Positions 56,411 through 64,000 of a stretch of 64,000 nt of DNA are shown piece by piece. The DNA is from Mauremys mutica (lineage: Eukaryota > Chordata > Testudines > Geoemydidae), in the NCBI RefSeq assembly GCF_020497125.1, contig NC_059073.1, positions 144,965,012-145,029,011 on the forward strand, read 5' to 3'. The notes below the pieces were generated by a model. It saw only the letters and a program-made list of their open reading frames with translations, was not told the origin of the DNA and did not search any database. Numbering within the stretch: the first letter of the stretch is position 1; each line of letters begins with the position of its first letter. The position numbers and the translations under genes were made by a program.

Positions 56411-56746
56411 GCAGAGAAAAATAAAAGGAAGTATTTCTTCACACAGCGCACAGTCAACCTGTGGAGCTCCTTGCCAGAGGATGTTGTGAAGGCCAACCCA
56501 TAACAGGCTTCAAAAAAGAACTAGATAAGTTTATGGAGGATAGGTCCACCAATGGCTATTAGCCAGGGTTGCAGGAACAGTGTCCCTAGCCTCTGTTTGC
56601 CAGAAGCTGGGAATGGGCGACAGGGGCTGGATCACTTGATGATGACCTGTTCTGTTCATTTCCTCTGGGGCACTGGCACTGGCCACTGTCAGAAGACAGG
56701 ATACTGGGCTAGATGCACCCAGTAGGGCCGTTCTTATGTTCGTATG
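56411..56746 (+). mobile_element. CR1/L2-clade LINE 3' end in intron 2
   Basis: The + strand reads KYFFTQRTVNLWSSLPEDVV, then AACTAGATAAGTTTATGGAG, GGATACTGGGCTAGATGCAC and GGCCGTTCTTATGTTCG, the usual 3' UTR. Confidence 0.85.
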
Positions 56747-56929
56747 CCCTAGGAGGACGGATGTCCTGGGTGCATTGCAGGGCAGATGCTTGTTGCATGG
56801 CAGAGCCATGGGGCGAGAGGGGAGTCATGTTCCCGGCCAGTCTGGCTACATCTCGGTGCCTGATCTGTGGGGAGGGTGATGGTCAGACCAATAGGGGGCT
56901 AACCTCCTGGCGATGACTTCCCTCCATAG

Positions 56930-56999
56930 GAATGCCCCAGCGGCCTGGTAGACGAAGACACCTTCAAGCTGATCTATGCTCAGTTCTTCCCTCAGGGAG
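56930..56999 (+). CDS. KCNIP3: KCNIP3 exon 3 (EF-hand 1)
   Basis: The acceptor is CCATAG| at 56,929 and the donor GGGAG|GTGAGT. It starts in phase 0 and ends in phase 1. It encodes ECPSGLVDEDTFKLIYAQFF and then PQG, the rest of EF-hand 1, whose loop (ECPSGLVDEDTF) carries the Cys-Pro pair that disables Ca binding in all neuronal calcium sensors. The VDEDTFKLIYAQFF wording is the best single discriminator for KChIP3 against its paralogues, from memory. At 70 bp it is a typical KChIP exon length, and the reading is uninterrupted. Confidence 0.97.
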
Positions 57000-57520
57000 G
57001 TGAGTTTGACACCAGTCCCCTCCGAGACCTTCCCAGAGCAGGGAAAGGGTTAAATTATCTAGCGAGGCACCAGGATCCCAGAGCCTTTATCCCAGGCTGC
57101 AGATTCCCTGTTGCAACATTGCCATTGTCCCATTGTGAGGAGAAGACTCTTGTCTGCAAAGTTCCGGAGTTCTTCCCCTGAGGCTGGGCCCCAGGCTCCT
57201 TTGCTGGCAAATATCCTCCGCAGGACCCAGCTGAGCACGGTGCCTAGCCCCTCACCTGGCCTGAGCCGGGGATAAATCAGCCAGTGGGCATTAAAGGCAC
57301 TGGTGTTTTGCAGTGTCTAGAAATCCGTTGTGCTTGGATAATGCAGAGATGGTCCCCGCCCCAAATAGCTGTAGCTTTACAAGCCATTTCCCATTGCTAG
57401 TGAAATAATGATCCTAAACCTGCCCCAGTCCATGCTGGGATCGGAGGACACGAGCTCCCTGGTCACCCTCTCTGTGCTGTGAGATTACCCTTATCCACTG
57501 GGGTTTCCACACTGGCAGCA
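57000..57520. other. KCNIP3 intron 3, left part
   Basis: No landmark recognised. Confidence 0.4.
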
Positions 57521-57524
57521 GCTA

Positions 57525-57715
57525 AGAGGCAGGACGGTCCAATGGTTAGGGCCAACTTGGGTTCCATTCCTTGCTCTGCCACAGACTTCTTGTGTGACCT
57601 TGGGCCTGTCTGTGCCTCAGTTTCCCTTCTGTACGATGGGGGGAACCAGCCTCATGGGAGTGTGATGGTAAATGTGTTTAAAGAGTGCGAGGTGCTCAGA
57701 TAAGTACCATCGAGG
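57525..57715 (+). repeat. MIR-type SINE in intron 3
   Basis: GGTCCAATGGTTAGGGCCAA, CTTGCTCTGCCACAGACTTC, GTGTGACCTTGGGCCTGTC, GTGCCTCAGTTTCCCTTCTG. It ends about 65 bp before exon 4. Confidence 0.85.
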
Positions 57716-57780
57716 ATGGCGGGGGTGGGGAGGAAAGTGCCAACCCTTTCACTGGGTCTCTCTTGTTTCTCCTCTCGCAG

Positions 57781-57851
57781 ACGCCAGCATGTACGCCCAC
57801 TTCCTCTTCAACGCCTTTGATGTGGACCGGAACGGAGCCATCTGCTTTGAG
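57781..57851 (+). CDS. KCNIP3: KCNIP3 exon 4 (EF-hand 2)
   Basis: The acceptor is CTCTCGCAG| at 57,780 and the donor TTTGAG|GTAAGA. It starts in phase 1 and ends in phase 0. It encodes ASMYAHFLFNAFDVDRNGAI followed by CFE. The EF-hand 2 loop reads D-V-D-R-N-G-A-I-C-F-E-D, the last D coming from exon 5. Asp at positions 1 and 3, Asn at 5 and Gly at 6 are kept. Asp instead of Glu at position 12 is the known reason EF-2 of KChIP3 prefers Mg over Ca. Cys at position 9 and Arg at position 4 differ from the mammalian protein as I remember it (His and Gly). Confidence 0.97.
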
Positions 57852-58655
57852 GTAAGATCCCAGCTCCCCCTTTTCAAAAGGCCAGGTGTTTAAAAAAGGT
57901 ATTTAGGAACCTAACGAATCAGCCCACATCCACAAAGGTATTTAGGTGTCTAACTCCCCTGGGGAGTTTGGAAAATGTTCCCCGTTGTGGTTGGGTTTTT
58001 ATTTGTATTGCAGTAGTGTCCAGAGGGTCTGATCCGGGCCCCACAGTGTTAGGTGCTGCACATACACAGATCCCTGCCTTGGAGAGTTTGTAACAGGAGA
58101 CTGCCAGCTCCTGGGGGCCAGGGCTGACTTTCTGTTGTACAGCTCCTAGCACCATCTGGTCATGAACCGTGACTTGGGCTCCTAATAAATTGCAAGACAA
58201 CAGGTGGATACAGCAGGGAGCTGGTAGGAGTGGCAGGGGGGACACTCAAGGGAACGGAGATTAGAAAGGAGGACAATGTGGTGGCTTTGCAGATATTCAT
58301 GGGGGGCCTCTGCCATGTACAGGGGGCAGCAGGGGAGATGGCTTGCTGGAGAAATTGACCAATGGGTAGGGGTAGTCGCATCCTCCTCTCCTGATTCTGC
58401 TCCAGGGTCACATCAGAGTTCTCCTCCCCTCCAGGGCAGACTGCCCTAGCCAGGATGCTGGTCAAAGTCTCTCTTCCTGCCCATTTCCAGCCACTTGTGT
58501 GGATCTTTTCCCTTCTTAGCTTTGTAAAGGGGACCCCACCGGACACTCCACATAGGAGAGCAGGGGGATTAACCCTGGTGTCCTGCTCAGACTCCCAGCT
58601 CGGATACTCACATTCTTCCTCCCCAAATCTGCCCCCACCCCCACCCTCTGCAACT
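57852..58655. other. KCNIP3 intron 4, left part
   Basis: 58,025-58,100 is a fragment of the extended MIR 3' type (CCCCACAGTGTTAGGTGCTG). Otherwise unassigned. Confidence 0.4.
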
Positions 58656-58657
58656 TT

Positions 58658-58950
58658 TCATAGGGTCACAGATGCCAGGGCCAGAAGGGACCAGTGTGAT
58701 TATCTGGTCTGACCCCCTGTACAACACAGGCCAGGGAGCTTCCTCAAAGTAATTCCTAGAGCAGATCTGTTAGAAAAACATCCAAAATTATAACATTTGA
58801 TCAAAAACATTTGATCAAAATTATAAATGATGGAGAATCCGCCCCACCCCTTAGTACATTGTTCCCATAGCTAATTACCCTCCCTGCTAAAAATGGACGC
58901 CGTCCTTCCAGTCTGAACTTGTCCAACTTCAGATGGACCTGGAGGGCCTG
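58658..58950 (-). mobile_element. CR1-clade LINE fragment
   Basis: TCATAGGGTCACAGATGCCA, CCAGAAGGGACCAGTGTGAT, CATAGCTAATTACCCTCCCT on the + strand. Confidence 0.75.
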
Positions 58951-59347
58951 GTTCTGCTTTTCAGTGCTGTAAATTCGAAATGACTCTGTTCAAATCGGTG
59001 GGGGGCAAATGGCCTAAGCGAGAGAAAAATCAGGCCCACTCATTCTTGGCTCCCTGTCCTAAAGCGTTATGCGGTGGCTGCTGCACATTGTGAAACAGCC
59101 GCTGCGTTCAACCCCAGAGGTGGCTGCATTTCATTGCTGGGTGGAGAGATTCATACATAGGCAAAAAGTGCCAACACACCTTTAATGTTCACAAGCAGTC
59201 AGGGCCTCAGCATTACATCTTGTCCAGAGAGGGTACTGCCTGTGGAAGTGCTGTGTCCCATAGCACTATTGAGGCGTTGGTTCAGGAACACAAGCCCCTA
59301 TTGAGTCACCAGCACCTGTCCTGCCACCCTCGATCTCCCCTCCAAGT
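58951..59347. other. Intron 4, unassigned with a recurrent motif
   Basis: CCCCAGAGGTGGCTGCATTT at 59,112 is a good copy of a motif found at least four more times in the window. Confidence 0.4.
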
Positions 59348-60022
59348 ACAGTAGAACCTCAGAGTTACGAACACCTGGAGAATGGAGGTTGTTCGGAACT
59401 CGGAAATGTTCATTACTCTGAACACAATGTTCTGGTGGTTCTTTCAAAAGTTTACAGCTGAATGCTGACTGAATACAGCTTTGAAACTTTACTATGCAGA
59501 AGAAAAATGCTGCTTTCGCTTTATTATTTTAGCAGTTTACATGTATATCTTGTCTATTTAGGCTATGTCTACACCAGCGCACAAGCTTACTAGACAGTGT
59601 ACATGCTCACATATGTTCCACTTATGTTGTGTTGGACATGGGTATAACACTGTGTACACATGTATACCCACAGCCACAGCGCTGCTGTTGTTATATGACA
59701 TCAGCTCTACCATTTATCTCAGTGGTTTGAGCATTGGCCTACTAAACCTAGGGTTGTTAGTTCAATCCTGGAGGGGCCATTTAGGGATCTGGGGCTAAAA
59801 CCTGTCTGGGGATTGGTCCTGCTTTAAGCAGGGGGTTGGTCTAGATGATCTCCCGAGGTCCCTACCAACCCTGATATTCTATGATTCTAACACAGTACTG
59901 TGCTATATTTACTGGGTTTTTCTGGTCTCTGCTACTGCCCGGTTGGGTAATTCTGGTTCCAAATGAGGTGTGTGGTTGACTGGTCAGTTCGTAACGCTGG
60001 TGTTTGTTACTCTGAGGTTCTA
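59348..60022. mobile_element. Tigger/pogo-like DNA transposon remnant hosting later insertions
   Basis: Left end CAGTAGAACCTCAGAGTTACGA and right end GTTACTCTGAGGTTCTA are inverted. A TA duplication is possible at 59,352/60,021. Two younger sequences lie inside: a fragment beginning GGCTATGTCTACACCAGCGC at about 59,563, and the SINE at 59,712. Confidence 0.7.
59712..59889 (+). mobile_element. tRNA-derived turtle SINE with CR1-type tail
   Basis: A box region TCTCAGTGGTTTGAGC, B box GTTCAATCCT at 59,760-59,769, then GGGATCTGGGGCTAAAACCT. The 3' part is the CR1 terminus (GGTCTAGATGATCTCCCGAG, GATATTCTATGATTCTA). tRNA-derived turtle SINEs that borrowed the CR1 tail are established. The head cannot fold as an intact tRNA. 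Confidence 0.88.
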
Positions 60023-60833
60023 AGCATGCCTGCTTAGCTTGAGACATAGCCTGCCAGCTCAGCTCTCTATGTGAGAGCAGAGTGCACAGGGTAATATGTC
60101 AGACAGGATTTTTATTGTGGGGCATAAAGCCTATATAACCAATTTAGGCCCCGTTCTGTTAGTCGGTCAAAATTAGCGGATCATAAGATCAAAAAGCCTT
60201 GGGTTGATTTTTCTCATTTGTTTACCTCATCGTTCATATATACAATGTGTATATATATATTGTCCAACAGTCAAATTTCCAAAGAACTGTGGGATTGTTT
60301 TAAATAAAGACGATATATAAATGTAAGATCACACTCATATGAGTGTGTGTGTATATATAAAACCATTCTTTTATTTAGTAAATGGATGTAACAAAAATCT
60401 CTCAGCCAGCCACCAAAATGCCTTTTATTTCATTTCTACGCTGGGAGGGGGCAGTTAATGATTTTCATTTGGTTATTTGTGCTCCGTGCCAGACGTGCTG
60501 AGCAGTAAGGAACCAAAGAGGAGGGTTTTTTTGTATTATTATTGTCAGCGAGGGGCACTCGGGCTCAGGTGGGTAGCGAGGCAACTAAAAATAGATCCAG
60601 CAGAGAACAGAAACAGGATCGATAGGAAAAATACCAGGAGAGTTTCATGGTCGATAACATTTCCGCTTCACCCTTTGAAGGGTCAAGAGCCGCCTCCCAG
60701 GCACCAGCCGCAAAACCGTTCTTTTTCTTGGGGCGTTGGTTGGGGGAGGGGTTGTTTGCTATATGTATGCAGTTGTCCATGTGCTGGGTTGTTTGCCTGT
60801 CCTGTTAGGTCTCTGCTTCATTCTCTGTTCCAG
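60023..60833. other. Intron 4, right part
   Basis: AT-rich, with a short TATA microsatellite at 60,248-60,262 and GTGTATATATAA near 60,348. No gene or repeat family recognised. Confidence 0.4.
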
Positions 60834-60941
60834 GATTTCGTCGTTGGCCTCTCCATCTTGCTCCGTGGGACCGTGCACGAAAAGTTGAACTGGGCTTTTA
60901 ACCTCTATGATATTAACAAGGATGGCTACATCACCAAGGAG
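60834..60941 (+). CDS. KCNIP3: KCNIP3 exon 5 (EF-hand 2 exit helix and EF-hand 3 loop)
   Basis: The acceptor is GTTCCAG| at 60,833 and the donor AAGGAG|GTACCT. It is phase 0 at both ends, with 36 codons. It encodes [20 protein letters not shown] and then [16 protein letters not shown]. The central helices line the hydrophobic groove that binds Kv4. The EF-hand 3 loop [12 protein letters not shown] is canonical at positions 1, 3, 5, 6 and 12, so Ca binding should be intact. The donor GTACCT is weaker than the others in this gene but matches the U1 core. Confidence 0.97.
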
Positions 60942-62915
60942 GTACCTGCAGCTGGACTGAGGGGAATGTGGCTGCGGGTATGCATGAGGTTCGGAAGGAG
61001 ACACGTGAATCTGTGGGGGCTCTGTATCAGAGACAGGGGCATCTGGAGGTGGAAATGAATGAGAGTTACCACAGCCCACAGCAGGTGTGGTACTTACATC
61101 TACGGAGGGTCTGGGTCAGCGATGGGAGCTCCAAAGGCAGTAGGAGCGTGAGTGTGTGTCTGTGCTAGCTAGGGCCCAGGGGGAATCTGAATAAAGTTCA
61201 ACATCAGAGACCTTGTGAAGTGGGAATGGTTTGGAAACAGGCAAGCCAGGCCTGCTGTGTGACCGTATGCCACAACTGGAGCCTGTGGGATGGGAAGGAG
61301 CTGAGAGTTTGGGTGAGGAGCATAAATGGAGGCCCTGAGGCAGGATCCCTGTGGGTATGGATCAGATTCAGAAGTTTTAATGGTACAATTGGGTTTGAGG
61401 GATCCCCTCCACAAGTGAGGTGGGGGGAGTAATGGGGGGTAGATTTATTTCTCCAGGCAGTGGCAGGCTCCAGTCCTGGTTTAGGTAGACATTTTCCGTC
61501 TTGGGGGGCCTAGCCTTGGGCTCTTGGAACTGTTTCTTGGGTTGGCCTGAGACTGCCTTTGATGGTGGTGGAAGCTTTGGCCGCTCAGCGCCTCTGGGAA
61601 TGAATCAGGCCACTTCAGGGTGCCTCATTTTAGGCACCTGAGGTTGAAACGGTCTGGCCGTTCAGGTGCGTTGTTTCAGCTGGCAGTAGTGGCTGCTTGA
61701 GTTTTGCCATACGTGAGCCCTCAGATCCCACCGGGCCACTTCCATGGCTTTAACAAGGTGACAGCCTCTTTCCATGTGCCCATAAAACCCCAACTTTATC
61801 CCCTTCCCCTAGATCACCGTGTGAACCCTCGTGAAGCCCATAGGGCTTGAATAACAGCTGAAATCACCAGGCCAGGCTGTGACCATATGTCTGAGGCTGG
61901 GAGAGAACTATGAGCAAATGTGGCTTTCTTTGGTGGTGCACCATATGGCTCCCTGACATGGACCGTGTTTACTCATTAAACCTGTGATGCTTCTCACTTT
62001 CTGCGGGTCACATCCTGGCCCCACTGAAATCAACGACTAAACTCACGTTGACATCACTGGGTCTACGACTTGGTCCTGTGCAACAAGGACTGTGGGCCTC
62101 TGGAAGCCGCTTCCTCCCCACTCTACTGGCCTAGCTTCCCCACCCTGGTGAGGAGCGCTGGTTTGCTTTGGTGCTGCTGGTCGAGGCATCTGGAGCCTAT
62201 TGCCTGCCCTAGCATTGTCTGTGTGGATGCTCCACTCCCTTGTGGTTTGTTTACCAAAGTACATCATGCACTGAACCAGTTTATGGAAGTATTTGGTCCC
62301 TGGCTATGATCTGTGGTACCGTAATAGGGGCCACATTTGCAATACTGAAAAAGCACTGCCAAAATTCTGCCCCTTGGACGTGCACTCAACTCCCATATGT
62401 GAGGACAGGCTTGAGGCAATAATCCCTATGACGCCACATGGCACAACAAAGCAGGACAGCTCATCTAGATGCAGCCTCCCCCTCTTCAGGTTTGTAGGAG
62501 ACTTAGATGGCAAAGACTCAACTGACTGCATCTCCAGAGGCTTCAGCAGGATGCAGCGCTGCCTGCCAGGAGACCTTGGGGGTTAGTTCAGTGAAGGAGC
62601 CATCCTCAGTTGAATACTCCAGCTTTAGGAAGACGTGCCCCAGGATTACTAATGACCACAAGTGGTCAGGACATGGGTTCTGTGTCTTGATGCACTGCCA
62701 ACAGCACAGACCTCCACAGGACCCTTGCTGCATGGCGGACCCCACCTGCTGTATCCCTAACACCGCTGTGGGACCCTGAATGCACGTACCCCCTCCTCAG
62801 TCCTCAGCATCGCTTCCTGCAGCCCCATGGTGCTCCCTGGAGGTCTCTCATCTAAAACCCAAACCAACCTTGCTTAGCTCGACAAGGTCACGGCACAAGA
62901 GAATAGGTGACTGTT
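60942..62915. other. KCNIP3 intron 5, unassigned
   Basis: No additional exon found in phase and no clear repeat boundary. Composition is even. Confidence 0.4.
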
Positions 62916-62917
62916 AA

Positions 62918-63085
62918 CTAGCACTTATCCGCAGTCAATCTCAAAGCCCCTTACAAAGGAGATCAGTAACGTTCTCCCCAATTTACAGATGAGGAAACTG
63001 AGGCACAGAGCAGCGCTGTGATTTGCCCAAGGTCACCCAGCAGGCCAGTCTCCTGAGTCCAGTGTTCTGCCCACTAGACTGTACT
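62918..63085 (-). repeat. MIR-type SINE in intron 5
   Basis: AATCTCAAAGCCCCTTACAA, TTACAGATGAGGAAACTGAG, GATTTGCCCAAGGTCACCCA. Confidence 0.85.
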
Positions 63086-63376
63086 GCTGCCATTTGCCTG
63101 GAGGTGGACAATGGGGACGTCTGGTATTGTGGCTGGGATACTCCTAAAACCCCCGGGCTCCTGCTGCACTACGGTTTCTCCCACTGCCTCGCTCGATGGA
63201 GTTAACCCCTCCGCGGGAATGCAGCTCATAGAGCCTGCCTGGAAATCCGTTGTTTCACCCTCATGATTTTCCGTTGGCCCTGACGCCAACCTGAACCTGG
63301 CCGAGACCAGGGGACGGCGGTGGGCTTTGTTTGGGCTGCCTCCCCATGTCAGTGCATCTCTCTCTTTCTCCGCCAG

Positions 63377-63481
63377 GAGATGCTGGCGATCATGAAGTCC
63401 ATTTATGACATGATGGGCCGCTACACGTACCCGATCGTCAGGGACGATGCCCCCATAGAGCATGTGGAGAAGTTCTTCCAG
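63377..63481 (+). CDS. KCNIP3: KCNIP3 exon 6 (EF-hand 3 exit helix to EF-hand 4 entry helix)
   Basis: The acceptor is CTCCGCCAG| at 63,376 and the donor TTCCAG|GTAAGC. It is phase 0 at both ends, with 35 codons. It encodes [20 protein letters not shown], then [15 protein letters not shown]. The first Glu is the position-12 ligand of EF-hand 3. The MMGRYTYP linker is a KChIP hallmark. The next exon, which should carry the EF-hand 4 loop and the C-terminus, is not in the remaining 519 bases. Confidence 0.97.
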
Positions 63482-63651
63482 GTAAGCCAGCTCGCAGGCG
63501 TCTGGGAGTAGAAACCTTTTGCTAACCAGGGCAGCAGGCTTGGCCCATAGACCCATAGGTTCCAAGTTAGCCAGAGGGCGGATGGGCCTGATTCCTCCAA
63601 AAGCTGGGCGCAGAGGGCCTGATTCTGGTCTTGCTTATCCTGGTGTAACTA

Positions 63652-63746
63652 GGGTGACCAGATGTTCCGATTTTTCTTATATAGGCTCCTTTTACCCCCC
63701 CACCCCACCCCCGTCCTGATTTTTCACACTTGCTGTCTGGTCACCC
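63652..63746. mobile_element. Small TA-flanked MITE, copy 2
   Basis: TA at 63,650-63,651 and 63,747-63,748. Ends GGGTGACCAGA and TCTGGTCACCC are perfect inverted repeats. The interior TTCTTATATAGGCTCC matches copy 1 in reverse. About 170 bp after the exon 6 donor. Confidence 0.8.
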
Positions 63747-63748
63747 TA

Positions 63749-64000
63749 GGGGTAACTCAGGAGTGGTGTCTCAGAAGTCAATGGAATCACAGGTTCTGAC
63801 TTGTATTTTTCCCGGTGGGGGCTCCAGCCCCACTCTGCATGAGGCTCCGCCCCTTCCCACAAGGCCCTGCCTTTTCTCTGCCCTTTCCCGCCCCCACTCC
63901 ACGCTTTCCCCCGAGGCCCCCCTCGCCAACCAGCTGCTCCCCCCATTCTCTCCTCCCAACAGCTTTCACCCACCGAACAGCTGATCAGTGGAGAGCCCTG
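63749..64000. other. Right edge, CT-rich unassigned
   Basis: GGTGGGGGCTCCAGCCCCAC is reminiscent of the nested element at 28,911, and the downstream C-rich tract looks repeat-derived. The terminal KCNIP3 exon is not present. Confidence 0.4.

Larger units (their letters stand above)
2036..63481 (+). other. KCNIP3: KCNIP3 gene, partial (3' end outside window)
   Basis: Gene-level record joining two alternative first exons and five shared exons. The translated shared part is a four-EF-hand neuronal calcium sensor of the KChIP group. Signature stretches ([51 protein letters not shown]) match my memory of KChIP3 better than KChIP1, 2 or 4, notably VDEDTFKL and the MLAIMKSI pair. KChIPs are auxiliary subunits of Kv4 (A-type) potassium channels. 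KChIP3 is also described as a presenilin partner (calsenilin) and a Ca-regulated repressor (DREAM). Intron lengths are about 53.2 kb from exon 1a or 18.3 kb from exon 1b to exon 2, then 1.4, 0.8, 3.0 and 2.4 kb. The window encodes about 208 residues (exon 1a form) or 194 (exon 1b form). Family knowledge predicts roughly 36 more residues downstream. Confidence 0.95.

Noticed and set aside
59712..59785. Possible tRNA gene
   Set aside because: tRNA-like A and B boxes belong to a SINE continuing into a CR1 tail.

Overview
This is vertebrate genomic DNA, and I read it as turtle (Testudines). It has intron-split coding exons with GT/AG boundaries, isochore-like GC swings, and dense old interspersed repeats. 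CR1 LINE tails ending in ATTCTATGATTCT occur on both strands. A tRNA-derived SINE near 59.7-59.9 kb carries a CR1-type tail, an arrangement known from turtle SINEs. Many MIR-type SINEs, hAT-type DNA elements and solo LTRs fit the same lineage. No prokaryotic gene, operon, CRISPR array or complete tRNA/rRNA gene was seen.

The only protein-coding gene I can support is KCNIP3 (KChIP3/calsenilin/DREAM), a neuronal calcium sensor of the EF-hand family, on the + strand. Five shared internal exons lie at 55,408-55,532, 56,930-56,999, 57,781-57,851, 60,834-60,941 and 63,377-63,481. Together they encode the conserved core from the Kv4-binding region through EF-hands 1-3, in perfect phase. The last exon or exons (EF-hand 4 and the C-terminus) lie beyond the right edge. 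Two alternative first coding exons occur upstream, at 2,036-2,180 and 36,967-37,069. Both end in phase 1 and so both splice correctly to 55,408. The second encodes a hydrophobic, membrane-inserting N-terminus (KChIP3x type) behind a GC-rich promoter. The first encodes a different, cysteine-containing amphipathic N-terminus. The commonest mammalian KCNIP3 N-terminus was not found here and may lie upstream.

Layout: 1-2 kb holds a MIR, a hAT MITE and the 5' leader of exon 1a. From 2 to 37 kb is first-intron DNA: MIRs, CR1, an LTR pair with a degraded tRNA-Pro-primed retrovirus (11.1-14.9 kb), a TA-type element plus a second copy of the hAT MITE (22.1-23.3 kb), a repeat-poor candidate regulatory block (24.5-25.1 kb) and nested hAT elements (28.7-29.5 kb). 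At 36.0-37.1 kb are a GC-rich promoter and exon 1b. From 37 to 55 kb come two large hAT elements with GC-rich internal arrays, a TA-flanked AT-rich element, a GGAT minisatellite, a 1.17-kb solo LTR with perfect target duplications, a G-rich triple tandem array (51.3-52.8 kb), and an AT-rich LTR-like segment split by a young-looking hAT only about 230 bp before exon 2. From 55 to 64 kb are the KCNIP3 core exons, separated by LINE, MIR, Tigger-like and SINE insertions.

Many transposon calls rest on structure seen directly in the sequence (terminal inverted repeats plus exact target-site duplications). Family names come from recalled family features and were not checked by a database search. Long ORFs outside the KCNIP3 exons are repeat or low-complexity shadows.
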